64,000 nucleotides of DNA from the NCBI RefSeq assembly GCF_000226095.1, contig NC_016472.1, positions 744,001 through 808,000 of the forward strand, in the 5' to 3' direction. Positions within the stretch are counted from its first letter, which is position 1; the number at the start of each line of letters is the position of its first letter. Of the stretch, positions 33,661-45,842 are shown piece by piece. Source of the stretch: Thermothelomyces thermophilus ATCC 42464. Taxonomy: Eukaryota > Ascomycota > Sordariomycetes > Sordariales > Chaetomiaceae. The notes under the pieces were generated by a model. That model saw only the letters and a program-made list of their open reading frames with translations. It searched no databases and was not told the origin of the DNA. The position numbers were made by a program, and so were the translations under genes.

Positions 33661-34863
33661 GTGCTCTACGGAGCACAGAGCGCGGTGGGCGGGCGCAGTC
33701 CCGCATGGCCCTTACCGGCCACACTCGAGGCGGACCAGGGCCGCCACTGGTCTGCTCTCCACTGATACCCCCTTGACGATTGGATTTTATAGAGGGCGGC
33801 TGGCGGGAAGGGGTGACTAACTAGGTAGTCTTCGCGCCGGTCTTCTCATGACTTGAGAATCATGTTTGCTCTGCCGCTTGCCTGAACACAAAGATGGGGA
33901 TGGGGGCTGGGACAATATGACATCCTTACACCCTTGCGGCGGCAATTCCCACGAAGCCTGAAGCCTGCCTTTAGATGTTGGGGAGATGGACCACCTTGCT
34001 TCGTACACGGCACGGGCTGCTCGTCTGGCGGGACCTGCATAGAATGAATATATGACGTTGAATACCTCTACACCCTTCTTCTCTCTCACGTACCCCACGT
34101 TTGTTGCAACTTATACCACAACAGAGCCTAGTTAACGTGCAGGTGAAACCAGAGGGTCTTTGCTTCCAGCGTCTACTTCAGTATATATCCTGCCAGAAGG
34201 CTTTTCTGTCCTGTCGCCTCAATTGAGAGTCGCATCGCCGTTCTCTGCCGGTTCTGCATCATCTCCGCCCACGGGCTTCTAGAACCCGAAGCCGGTTTTT
34301 CGGGCTCTGACTTCAACCCCCGCGCGTCGGACTGAGCATAACTAGAGGCAGGTGACTGAAGCTTGGTAAGAGCCCTCGGCGACTCGGTGATGTCGACCGA
34401 GCAATTAATCAATTGATATCAGTAGCAATCAACTGTTGCCATACCCCTGAGCGGAGACGCTTCCGCGAGCATCCCGGATTCGAAACGGGTCAAGAAAAGA
34501 GGGGGGTAAACAAAGGGAGGGGGAACAAGGACAAAAAAACAGGAAGAACGGGCCCGAACTTCACCGAACGTTGATAACAGAAAACGTCCGTGCATGCTAC
34601 CTACTATGTAGGAGACATGGTTTGGCATATAGCCGTTCCCGTAACCTTCACCCTTCCCCTCTCCCTTGCCGTTCACATTCCCGCCTCGCTGTTCCGGCCC
34701 TACCAGACCAGCTATTACCAGCTATTATATATACAAAAAGAAATTGGTTGGTAGGCAGACGAAGAGGGTACAAAAGTCACCAGTCGTTCGGTTCAGATCA
34801 GCCACAGCATATCATATCAAAACAAAAGAAGCATAGCTCCCCCGCCCCCCCAACCCCGTTCGC
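33661..34863. other. Convergent 3' intergenic region xylose reductase/Sds22
   Basis: 1.2 kb between convergent gene ends. Nothing with coding or structured-RNA character was recognised. Confidence 0.55.
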
Positions 34864-36242
34864 TCATGTCCGTACAAAAGCTGAGGTGGCATCCTGTTAG
34901 CGCGAGCTCACTCGATAAAAAAAAACATTGTAGGGTGGATAGAATAAAAAAAAGAAGGAAGGGAGGGGGGGGTCAGGAGGAGGAAGAAGGCAAGGGGAAA
35001 AGAAAAAAAAAGGAAGAAAAAAAAGCGAGAAAAGGAACTTACTCGCGTCCACCTGCCTCACCTGGGGCAGGGCCAGGCGCACCTTGTTGCGGTAGAGGGC
35101 CGGGGCGCGCAGCTGGAGCGGGTTGCCCTCGAAGTAGACGGTGGTGAGGGCGCGCTTGTCGGCGAGCTCGCGCTCGAGCTCGGCAAAGTCGGCGATCTGG
35201 TTGTAGCTGGCCCAGAGCTCCTCGAGGTCGGCGAGGGGCCCGAGGCCGCGGAGGCTGGCGATCTGGTTGTTGGACACCTCGAGCACGCGGAGGCGCGTGT
35301 TGTGCTCGAGCCCCTCGAGCGACGCGAGCGCGTTGTGCGAGATGTAGAGCTCCTCGAGCTGCGGCACGTCGCGCAGCGGCGACAGGTCCCGGATCCGGTT
35401 CGACTGGATCGACAGCAGCCGCAGGTTCGGCAGGCCCGCGAGGCCCGTCAGCGACGTGATCTTGTTCTTGGCCACCCAGAGCTCCTCGAGCGACTTGAGC
35501 GTCTCGAGGTTCTCGAGCTGCCGGATCCGGTTCGAGCCGAGCTCGAGGTTGCGCAGCCTGGTGAGGCCCGCCAGGCCCTCGATCTTGGAGATCTTGTTGG
35601 CCACCAGGTAGAGGTCGGTCAGGTTGGTCAGGTGGGAGACGTGCTTGATGTGCTTGATCTTGTTGAAGGAGAGGTCGAGAGAGGTGAGGTTGACGAGGTC
35701 GTCGAGGCCGCGGATGCGGGAGATGAGGTTGTCGTAGAGATCGAGGTCGTTGAGGGTGGACGCGACGCACGAGAAGCCCTCGATGTCTTGGATCAGGTTC
35801 TGGCGCAGGCAGATGCGGGCCACCCTCTTGAACCTCTCTAGCCGGAGGGCGGGGATCGACTTGATTCGCGAGTGGGTGCAGATGATCTCATCCGTGTCTG
35901 AGTCCTCGCCGTCGAGAATGTCTGGAATGGGATTTTTTTTTTCCCTGTTTTAGCTACTCTTCAAATCGGGATATCCAGGTTCAGCCGCCCGCTCTCCGTA
36001 CCTTCGTCCGCGGCAACCTCCTCGCCGGGGATAACGTTGTCCTCGTCCGAATACTCCGGGTCCGAGAGCGCTTCTGGATTCGCCAGGAGGGCGTTTTTGG
36101 GAACGCGCAGCTTCCCGTCCCAGCCCTTGCTGTCTCTGAGCCCGGGACTCGCTTCGCCATCGTGCCGTGGGGAAGGGTTGTCGTCGGCTAGTTCGATGTG
36201 GTGCCCCGGTGAGCGGTTCCCTTCTTCGACTGGCGCGGGCAT
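34864..36242 (-). CDS. sds22: Protein phosphatase 1 regulatory subunit Sds22
   Basis: Leucine-rich-repeat partner of PP1, nuclear and cytosolic, needed for mitotic exit and PP1 assembly in yeasts. Exons on the minus strand are 36002-36242, 35043-35921 and 34864-34880; product 378 aa. The joints restore EEVAADEDILDGEDSDTDE and QVDATFVRT; the final exon is only 17 nt and encodes the last residues plus TGA. An acidic N-terminus of about 100 residues is followed by roughly eleven SDS22-type LRRs of 22 residues (pattern LxxLxxLxLxxNxIxxIxGL, seen in NLTDLYLVANKISKIEGLAG and repeats after it) and an LRR cap with YFEGNPLQ. Intron 2 (34881-35042) is almost entirely purine on the + strand. The start is the first in-frame ATG and fits family length. 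Confidence 0.95.
34944..35038 (+). repeat. Homopurine tract within Sds22 intron 2
   Basis: About 95 nt of A and G with only a few interruptions on the + strand, i.e. polypyrimidine in the Sds22 transcript. It occupies most of the 162-nt intron. Confidence 0.85.
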
Positions 36243-37588
36243 GGCTAGCGATGTGTGTGTGAGTGTTGTGTGTTACGGGTACGCGTTTGCGCAGGTCGCG
36301 AAATCGAATGAGCTTTGCCGTGGATGGGGATAACCGAGGGAGGTCGAGGATTCGAATGGCGGTGCGAGATGTAGGTTGTTTCCAATCGTCGTTCGACTTC
36401 GCGGGATACCTTCAAAGAATGGACCAGGGGGACCCTGAGAAAGTTGCTTGTTGGCGGTGTGTGCGACACGGTACTTGTAGTGTAGAAGTCTCCCCCAGTT
36501 ATTGTTGCTGCAGTGTTAATGATGGCCCGACCAACTGGCGCAGCTGCTCCGTCCTGTCCTCGAGGAGGGGTGCCCTGCCTTATCGTAAGGCTATCGGTGA
36601 GCGGGCGCAATGAGCGAAACACTAATTTTAGTGGGTCTATCTACGCTCCTCGGTACCTACGAACGAAGGAGTTGCACTTCCCTACTCCGTACATACCTTA
36701 CGCTACCTTACAATCACTTCACTCATAACTTTCATTCGGTAGTGCATGTAATCCGTATATACTCCGTACTCCGCAAGTCGTGTAACTTGCTGACTCGGTG
36801 TCACCAAACCTTGTTCCAAGGCGATCGCACTCTGTTTCTTGTTGTAGCGTAAGTACGCTTGATGAAGAAAACTGCTGTCCAAAGCTGCATTTCTTATACC
36901 TACTATTTAGAATTTCTGGTGCTGATCCAATGCCCGTCTAGCTTGCAGACGTCTGTTCTGCATATGATCCATTGCTTTTTTTCTCCCGCCCAAAAAGTTT
37001 CCACGATTCTAAGAGGCTGCTAGACTTGCCGTACCTGACCAGGTATGTATGTACATACATATGTAGTATACAAAGTACACGCGCACACGTACCGTGTACA
37101 GTACAGCACACATCCAAGTCCACGCTCCTTGACGTGACTTGCATCGAGCGCCATCCAACGATGGACCTCGCCTCCAACGCCTTGGACGAATTGCATCTCG
37201 ACAACAACCACGCCAGGACTCCCGAGCATCAAATTTTTTTCCCACCCAACCAGGCCAGCCCAATCCAGCCAAGGCCGTAGTCTAATAATTCACAACGCCC
37301 GACAGGCAGGACGGAGCTCTTTAGCTGCAGAACGGCTTTGACGAGTTGCAGGCGAACACACACACGATTAGGCCATGGGATTTGAGCAGATACGGACCTA
37401 ACGGGTACCTGCACAGGGCGAGATCATCCCGTGTCCATCACGACCGCCAACGCCTTCCACTCCTCCTCGGCAGGGGTTAGCATGCCTTCAATTGCGCCCC
37501 GTTGTCTTGCTGGTTGGCCATCGTGGCCAACGCGTGGTTCGCCTGCCATGATCCCTCCGAATCGGATGCCCGGGCTGCGGGGGATCCA
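36243..37588. other. Divergent intergenic region Sds22/hydrolase
   Basis: Two TACTCCGTA motifs (36683-36691 and 36760-36768) and the 20-mer GTATGTACATACATATGTAG (37047-37066, also at 23887) lie here. The open frame of the hydrolase continues upstream to about 37502 without an ATG, so part of this region could belong to an unrecognised 5' exon. Confidence 0.5.
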
Positions 37589-38923
37589 ATGGCGGCTGTG
37601 GTGTCGTCGGCTGCACCACAGTGGCAGCAGCATCAGCAGCAGTCGCCTCACTTCGACGCATCTTTGGGCATCCGTCCGGTGCCAGAGATTGGTGGGAGCC
37701 AATCATTCGCGGGCCATGCTCGCGGGGAGGAGGAGCTGTCGCAGCATCCACATTCCAACCGTTCTCTTGCCGCCGGTTATCTTCACCGGACTGCTGGTGG
37801 GGCTGTGGGTTTGGTACGTGCCATGAGGGCCATGTCATGCAAAGAAACAATACCTCTGACGACGGCGCTGGCCAGGAAGTGCATCATGATGGTGGTGTTC
37901 CAGAACAAGATCATCTACATGCCCGGACTGCCGCCCACCTCGCGCAGGGAGCAGATAGCGAACTGGGCAAGCATGTGTGGAGGCGTCCAGTGGACGGAGG
38001 AGAGAACGGTGGCCGAGGACGGGACCGAGCTGGCCCTGGCCGTGACGACCGTTCCTCTCCCGAAGGGAAGACGTCCGGCCGCTGCGGCGGCCAAGAACCA
38101 GCCCGCCCCGGCCCATGTCTATGTGCTCTACTTCCAGGGTCGGCCGCCTTCAAGACCCGCGTATCTGGAAGCCAGACACTGACGGGGTCTCGTAGGAAAC
38201 GCGTCGTCCATACCACCACGGCTACCTGACCTATCCTGGACCCTTCGGGCAGTCAGTGACAGCAAGACGCATGCGCTGGCGCCGATGGAGCTGACCTTTG
38301 TCTGCCTGAGCTACAGAGGTTACTGGACCTCGCGTGGCAGGCCCTCGGAGCCGGGGCTTCGGCTGGATGCCGAAGCGGGCGTGCGGTGGATTGCCGAGCG
38401 CCACGAACGCGTCTTCGGGAAGGTCGGCATCGGGGCCACCGAGCCCATCCTCCTCGTCTGGGGCCAGAGCATCGGGTCAGGGGTAGCGACGAACCTCGCG
38501 GCGACTGGCCGAGTTCCAGCCGGGATGCCGATCAGAGGCCTCCTTCTCGAGACTCCGTTTGTGTCAATCAGGGCCATGTTGGAGACCTTATACCCCCAAA
38601 AGTGGCTACCGTACCGATACCTGTGGCCATTTCTCCGGAACCACCTAGACAGCTGGGAGAACCTGGGCCTGATCTCCCAGGCTTCCGAGGAGAAGGGTGT
38701 TCCGGGTCCAATGGTCTACATCCTCGAGGCCGAAAGAGACGAACTCGTGCCGAAGGAACAGAGCGAGCGTCTTTACCGAAGGTGTGTGGACCTAGGGCTA
38801 ACCGTCGAAAAGGTAACTGTGCCTGTGGCATTCCACCAGCAGGCCATCGCCAGGGGGGATGGGAAGAAGTTGGCCGCCCAGGCCCTCTTGGAAATGACTC
38901 AGAGCGCGTGGAAGAGTGGTTGA
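37589..38923 (+). CDS. Alpha/beta-hydrolase family protein (probable serine hydrolase)
   Basis: Exons 37589-38138 and 38196-38923 give 425 aa from the first in-frame ATG, but conservation becomes recognisable only from about MRAMSCKETIPLTTALARKC (ATG at 37823), so the start may be there or in an unseen upstream exon. The conserved strand VYVLYFQ/GNASSIPPRLPDL is restored by a 57-nt intron with a weak donor (GTCGGC) but a good CTGAC branch site and TAG acceptor. The nucleophile elbow VWGQSIGSG gives S275, ERDELVP gives D365 and AFHQQAIA gives H397, a complete triad in the expected order. It resembles a widespread fungal family of uncharacterised hydrolases. The substrate is unknown. The Gln/His/Ser-rich N-terminal part has no recognisable domain. 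Confidence 0.8.
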
Positions 38924-40634
38924 GAATTCCCTCCCCCCCCCTCCCCCTTGAACCTTGGTGTCGAAATTCCTTTTACAAGCATTCTCGATTGTGGCGGCAA
39001 TTTTTGAAGCGGCTTCATCTCGAGAAGGCCCCTGTCCAAGACCCTGGTAGAACATGTCCGGGAAGGTCCAGCAATTGGGTCTGGCCAAGACGGGGACCGA
39101 AGAGAGCAGGGCCCGATCGAGAAGGGGAACGAGGGTTCGGGTCATGCCAAAGCCATGTATGTATTACGGAGTACCCAAGTTCCTCCGTGCAAGCCGCGTG
39201 AAGATCCTTTGGCTGATTGCCTCGTCAATAAGCGGCACGGTTGAACGACTGTTTGCTCCGTGCTCTGCGACTTTCTACAAGGGTCGCGCTGAACGTTGCG
39301 TGCTCGGGTTGCGCACTGCTCCTGGGGAAGCAGGCCTCTCAGTGGGCCCCCAGTTCACCCTCAAGTGCAATACTGTTAGTTAGATCGTCTCTTGACGGGC
39401 GAATCCACTTTAGTTGCCAAGAATCTCAGAACACAGCTCCTGGCCGATGTTCCCGGTCCAGCAATCCATCCATTTGTCGCCGCGACTGGACCAAAGAGTT
39501 GTCGCTGTTGGAACGATTGTTCACTGAACCAGAGCGCTTGTAATGCAGGCATGCCATTGCGTTCTTGTACCAGCCTCTGCCTCGTCATCGCTTCTGCCTG
39601 CTGCTGCCTCGCGAGGTGCCGGCTAGCAAAAGTTCACACGCGGGTGACCGTGCCTCGGTAGCCTTGCATCGGAGGGTAGCATTCCAATTTCTTCTGCCTC
39701 TTCCAGAAAGCCGTCGACCGCCTGGCATTTCCGCACCGGCCTCGCCTAGCGCCATAGACTTCCACGGCATTGAGCACATGGAGACATGGAAGCCCCTAAT
39801 CGTTCCGAAAGCATCCCATGTCTCGCACTGTCGACGGCTCCGTCCGGATTGCTTTTCCGCCCCTTGCTGAACCATGTCGAACGCACCTTTGCAGGGGACA
39901 GGCTCTGACCCGGTCCTGCAAAATCTCGTCCGGCTTGCCTCAAAGCGGTAAGTGAGTCAGGTGACTGCGTGTTGCTTCACTTTCCCCAGACTCGTTCCGA
40001 ACGCGTCGAATCACGTTGGATACCAAGTCACTCCGTACCCGCAAGGGAGTGACGGGATAGGCCCCGGACCTTAGTGTAGAGAATAACTCTATACTTTAAC
40101 TAGTGTACCTGCCTGGTTCTTTTACACACCGTTAACTAGCTTAATGCTGCCTTTTCCGGCCGCCGAGACAATGTGCCCACCCGTGATAACCAGGCATCTC
40201 TGCATCCCTCCCGACTTTTAAAGATCAGCCCTGCGACTTGCCTCGGCGGAAATGAGATGGGAAAATTTTTCAACCATCCTCATTCTAAGCCCACCTTGAG
40301 CACTGCTTAAGAAGGTAGGTCCTCGCTCATCGAGAAATCATCGAGCTATCAACATCGGGATCTTTCATTTTTCCTTTTTTTTAATCATCTCATATTGTCC
40401 TTTGGTGTTTACACTATTGCATCTTTCTGTTTCGGGCCTGCTGCATCATCACCCTTTCCCCCCACACCGCCGTAGGGCATCGCGATCTCGAACACGGCGG
40501 ACGTCAACGAGGACCCCCAGAGTTTTTGGGTCCGGTTGAGTCGTCGACACCGTTGACAGGCCGTTGATCCGAATTTGGCAGAGACATCGGTGGAGAAGAC
40601 GGGCAACCGACTCGGGTTAGTGGGTCAAGTCAAC
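38924..40634. other. Intergenic region between hydrolase and BTB gene
   Basis: 1.7 kb with one TACGGAGTA (39165-39173). Pyrimidine- and T-rich sequence near 40360-40460 is probably the leader or promoter of the BTB gene. No gene supported. Confidence 0.55.
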
Positions 40635-41618
40635 ATGTTCTCTCGACGCTTCGAGCCGTCTCAGACGAAGAGTGTCTCCAAGTCTGGGAGGCACAGGAGA
40701 GCAAGCTCGTCCTTCACCAAGGAAGCTGGCATCTCGAAGAGGCCTGTTGAGTTGGGACGTCGCCGTGCTGGCACCGTCTCCAACGCTGGTGCATCCGAGA
40801 CTACCCTGGGGTGAGTTGCCCGCCTGCCGATGCGGCTCCCTATAGAGTATGCAAGAGATGCTGACGTGAAGCGGCTCTAGCGGTTTCGTCTCGGCCATCG
40901 TCACCCTTGTCGTCGGCCAGGAGCAGAGGATTTTCGCCGCCCATGAGAACATCCTCAGCGCTTCGCCCTTTTTCCAGAGCGTCCTGAGGAACCAGTTGAT
41001 GGACTCGCAGACCAAGAAGATCTCGCTGCCCGACGAAGAGCCCGAAGTCTTCTCATCCATTCTCGAATACCTCTACAAGGGAGACTACTACCCGCGGCTG
41101 GTGTTCAACAAGAAGAGGAACTCGTGGGAGCTGGAAGAGGCTGGCGAGGATGGCCGCTCCGAGGCCACCATCTACCACCACAGCGTCGAGGGCGAGTTGC
41201 TCAAGGACACGGCCATCTACTGCGCTGCCGAAAAGTACGGTCTCGAGGAGCTGAAGCGCATCTCTTTGCGCAAGCAAGGTCTCCAGTCCGGCATCCAGGC
41301 CAGCACCATCCTGGCCTCGGCCCGCTACGCCTACGCCAACACCCCCGACACCGACTCCAAGCTCCGCGCCCATTATCTGGCCCTCATCATCCGCAGCCGG
41401 AACACCTTCAAGCGCAGCGGCACCATGCAACTCGAGATGTTCAACGGCGGCACTCAGCTCTTCTTTGACCTGTTTGTTGCCCTTTGCAACCACGTCGACG
41501 ACATCTCGAGCGCTGCGTAAGTTCAGACAGTTCCCTTTGCTCCGTTCAACTCGGCATTAACAAATCATCATCAAACAGTAGCACGCCTCGCACTCCTCGC
41601 AGCGGCCGTCCCTTCTAG
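40635..41618 (+). CDS. BTB/POZ domain protein
   Basis: Exons 40635-40810, 40881-41516 and 41579-41618 give 283 aa. The first joint restores ETTLGGFVSAIVTLVVG, and the third exon adds a Ser/Thr/Pro/Arg tail (STPRTPRSGRPF). The BTB fold is recognisable from VTLVVGQEQRIFAAHENILS through SPFFQSVLRNQL and EVFSSILEYLYKGDYYP (residues about 65-135). It is followed by a helical BACK-like region (AIYCAAEKYGLEELKR, ASARYAYANTP). Such proteins commonly act as cullin-3 adaptors or oligomerisation modules; no partner can be read from the sequence. The N-terminus is basic and Ser-rich. The exon 2 frame would stop at a TAA overlapping the donor GTAAGT, so retention of intron 2 would give a protein ending SSAA, 12 residues shorter. 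Confidence 0.88.
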
Positions 41619-43954
41619 GCTCCCATCTCACTTTCTTTTGCCACCCCTGTTTACGAGACGATTGATACCCAGTTTTCAACACCCCTCAACAACAATGATA
41701 CCTGCCCCTTATGGGGTTCTCGACTCTGCGATGGACGATACTACAACCTCCCCCCCGGCCTCTTCCGATTCTCTACACACGATTCCATTTTTTTCACTTA
41801 ATACGGTATAATACTTTTTTTCCGGGTCCGGCTTGGGTATAGACATGTTCCATCATGGCTTCATGATAACGGTGCATCAGGGCGGGTTCTTTGGGTTTTG
41901 TTTCTTTGTTTCCTTGTTTTCCTACTTTTACATGTTGGAGTTGGTCTCACTTCTGCTCTTCTTCCTCTCCCATAACCTTCAAACTTGTACAACAGCATAC
42001 CCTCATGACACGACCTTGTTTAGGCGGCGGAGGATTTCCAGTTTTGGCAGTTTGCGTTCTCATGGGATTCATTTGGGGCAGGATGATGACATACCCCTGC
42101 TGCACGAGAGATGCCGTTTATCAGAGACGGTTGCTTTCAGGGGTATAGGCTTTTTTTTTTCTGGGTGGAGATCTCAGTGTCCGGTGTTTCTTTTTTCGTT
42201 AGTGGTGGAATTTTGGGATACTTGACTCTGGCAAGCAGCGGGATGGCGGAGATGTGAAAGTGTGAGGAGACCTGAGACAACCTTTGCTTCTCGCTCTCAT
42301 TCATCACACGTTCTACACTAGGGTGTTGGGGGCATTGTTCTGAAAAGGACATATCGCCCAGAGGAGGATGATCTCCAAAAGAAAAAAAAAACCACATTCC
42401 TGGTGCTCATTCCCTCACTATACAGTATAATATCACTGAGCAACCAGAATTCTGTCGAAATCTTGCACATTCCGTGATGTTGCATGTGAAAAAGCTGATC
42501 CCTCTTGGCGTGAACCTCCCGGCGACGCCGTCGGGCAAAGAAAGCAATTCACGGACCCACCGATCCATTACAACGGATCTTGTGGGCCACCACTAATAAG
42601 TGGTTTGCGTTAGCGTCAAGGTACACTAGAGAGAGAACAAAAAACCACCGGACCGGGTCTCTCCGCGGCTCAGAATTTTGCGCCCCGGCTTGTCCGGTTT
42701 GGAAATGACTTTCAGGGGTGTGAATCTCTTGGCACTGTAATTTTAAGGAGTATACGGAGTACTCCGTTTGTCATTTTTCTTTGAAAGAAAAGAAAAAAAA
42801 GCAGCAATTCGAAAACGGACACCGAAAGTCGCCGAACCAGGAGATACGATACACCAAAGGGGTTGGCCTGAAACGGTGTTCTGAACATTAAAGGGGACGG
42901 AAGACGTTTCTTCAGTTACCACCGTCGACGAGGACCGACAAACCTATCATCGCCTGCTGTGAGACAGTTACATTTTTAGTAGTATGCATACACTATAACG
43001 CACATACGGTAGCTTATAGCGGCTTGATCAGCAGCGTGAGTGAGTCACTTGTTGGAGATTCACAGCGGGTGCTTGCCGAGCGTGCGATATGCAAGCCATT
43101 AAACCAACCCATGCCAGCTTACACCGTGGCGCGCGAACTGTGCGCGTGTGGGACGCGTGAACAGGCGTGAACAGGCGTGAATTTCTTGGCGGCTTCCCGT
43201 CCCTACTACTCCGTAGTACGCCCGGCATGCCTGGATTAGTGTAGGACGTAGGACGGGCAGGAGGAATCAATGAGGTCCGAAGTTCCCCTGTTCCTTTAAA
43301 TTCTTGGCAGGAAAGGCAGGGGTGTGGATTTGATGCGAGGCAAGACGAAACGAACACGAGTGGCGATTGTTTGTGGTTCGTTACCTGATTGGGCGTTTCT
43401 GGAGCAACCCATGCCATCTTGCGACTTGCTGCCTGCCAACTGAGAGTCTACTTCGTATGTACAAGGGGGCGGGTTGGCTGCGCTGGTTGTTGGACGAAGG
43501 GCCACGGTTTCGCATCTCGGCACTCTTGTCGGAGTTTGAGAAGTGCAAACATTATCATCCATCAAGGCATCCAGCCTTTCGCTCTCCCGTCTCGGTCGCC
43601 TCTCCTACGGTAGGAGACCAAGGGGCGTTAGCTGTTTGCTTCAATTCCGCGTCACAGACTACGTCGGTTGAATCAGTCACCAAAATTTCACGAGCATCCC
43701 GCGCTTTCCGACGCTAAAAGCACGCGATAAGTATCATGCAGCCAACAAAGTCAGCCGCTCAATAACCGCGGCGTGGCCTCTTCTGTCTCATCCCGTCGAA
43801 CCCAGGACTGTGCCATCACATTTGTCTAACTCGCGCACGGAACTGGCCCTTGTGCACCTTCCTCAGCGCTTTCTTGATTGATACCATGGGTCAGCGAGCC
43901 GGCAAAAAACAGGATTTGTTGACTGCTCTCGCTAAGAAAGCAATCCTCAACCCC
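41619..43954. other. Convergent 3' intergenic region BTB/CSN12
   Basis: 2.3 kb, T-rich near 41640-42000 (3' untranslated character). Contains a perfect 14-nt palindrome ACGGAGTACTCCGT (42754-42767) that includes one TACGGAGTA, and a TACTCCGTA at 43207-43215. No coding exon recognised. Confidence 0.55.
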
Positions 43955-45842
43955 TCATACCCCCGTGCCAGGGAATGCCCCTGACTTGCTGAGCACGACG
44001 ATGCCGTGCTGGCGTGAAATGTATCCCTTCATGTGACCCTGAACGGCAATTAGCAAAATGACTCATTGCCGGGGCAACGATTTGTGCTAATCGGTGTGTT
44101 TGCATCACCGGTGACGCTGCCTAGGATTCCTTAGGCAGACACGCGCCCGACGAGGCAGCACTGGGCGTCAGGCATCATCAGAGCTACTGGGCGTTGCGCC
44201 TTGCCTCACATTGTAGGCTCTGATTGCTGATGGAAGGAGAAAGGGCACGCCTTCATCGGCTCCGAGGAGACCATCGACGTCTCTCTTGGGGGAACATCAT
44301 GCGCACACCTGGCTTACCTTGTATATCATGTTGGCCAACAAGCACTCAACCTCGTCGTTGTCAATCTTCTCCTGGCTGCCTAGGCTGATGGCGGCGGCGA
44401 ACTCAGCGACGGGCACACGAGTACGACGAACGGGCTTTTCTCCTTCTTTGGCCTCCTCAAACCCGCGGGCAATGAAGACCTTCCGCAGTAGATTCCGCAG
44501 CGCGATATCGCGGCCCCTTTCCAAGGTAAGATAGATGCGGCGCTTGACAAACTCGTCCTCGCCTTCCTGCAACGCAAGATCGAACTTGTGAAGCTCTCCT
44601 CGTTTGATACACCGGCAGAGAGGAAGGAAGAGTTTCTGCAGTCTTGGGAACGGCTCCAGCAACTTTTTGGTCGGCAAGGTGTGGCTCTTGATGAGATGGC
44701 ATGGGATGAGGTATGTCAGGATAAGCCTGGGTATGTTAGTCCGTGAGCGGAGTGACTGGGCATGGACATACTCACTCCTTATTCCTCATTGCATTCTTAT
44801 GACACAGATTCCACGCCTCGGTCAAGCACTCCTCGGCCTCGGGAATCGTTAGTAGTCGTCTAGACGGTTTCGCGGGAACCAATGACAGTACCTGGATATA
44901 GTTCTCCTCCAGGAAAGCCAGGACTCCTTCGTAATACTTGAATGTTACTTGTTGAGACTTTGGAAAGAGGGAGAAGTCCGGCATATCCCGGCCGCCGGCG
45001 CGCAAGCTGTTCAGAATGTTCTTGGAAAGGGACGCTGAGTTCAATCGGAAGTAAGTCTTGAGAAGGAGGTTGGCGATGTAGTAGCTACCCCATTTTCGCG
45101 ATTCTTCGAGTGGTGCCCTGGACCATGGTGAGACTCTGTAGTGGTGATCGGATCGAAGGAGAATGCGCGTACCGATCTGTTTGGCAAATCATGAAGACTC
45201 TGGACAAGACTCGCGCACAATCTTCCAACTTCTGATTCTTGTTGGTCTCTGGGTCGAAGTCATCTTGGAGAGTTGTTGCACCATTGTCGAAGGGGGCGTT
45301 TCTATTCCGCTCCTCGTCCGCTTGAATGGCAAAAACACGAAGATACTTGCACACCACATACAGGCAGGGGATGGTGAAAGCTTCGAAACCAAAGTTCTGG
45401 TAACCCCGGAGCAGGGTGTTCAGGAGTTCAGTCCAAGCCTCGTAGACCTTTGTCCACACCAGGTGCGACGACTACAACAGGACTCAGCGATCAACTCGAC
45501 ATATTTGGACGGCGACAAGGAGCGACTTGGAGATTATGAGGCACCCACCTTGCTGCTGTCGCTCTCTGACTCCCGAGCCGTCAGAAGAACTCCCGTGGCA
45601 TTCCAATATGCCGCGTATACATCGACCCAGCCCTGTAGGGTTTGATGATCAAGAGCGAGGGCAGCATTCCCCTGCAGACCGCGCCTGAGAACGTTCTTGA
45701 TATTCTGAGCATTTTGACTCTTGAAAACCTTCCTCAATTGTTCGTTTGGGATGTCTGGCGATAATGTTTCAGCAAGTCGATAGCCATTCTCATTGCTCAG
45801 AGCCTCGGCAAATCTGTTGTACAAGGCGGGACCGATCTCCAT
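43955..45842 (-). CDS. CSN12: CSN12 homologue, PCI-domain protein
   Basis: PCI protein related to yeast Csn12 and Thp1/PCID2, associated with the COP9 signalosome or with mRNA splicing/export complexes. Six minus-strand exons, 45549-45842, 45173-45471, 44892-45117, 44776-44837, 44318-44726 and 43955-44038, give 457 aa, the normal size. Every joint is GT-AG and keeps the frame. Landmarks are RYLRV-like helices ([18 protein letters not shown]), [20 protein letters not shown], the PCI core ([57 protein letters not shown]) and the last winged-helix strand [12 protein letters not shown]. The last exon is separated by a 279-nt intron and is easily missed. The start MEIGPALYN is the first in-frame ATG; the frame stays open about 50 codons upstream without one. 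Divergent from eL20. Confidence 0.93.

Noticed and set aside
41833-42225. Phe/Leu-rich open frame after the BTB gene, resembling a small membrane protein
   Set aside because: It is read from T-rich 3' untranslated sequence, with no conserved residues and no homologue I recognise.
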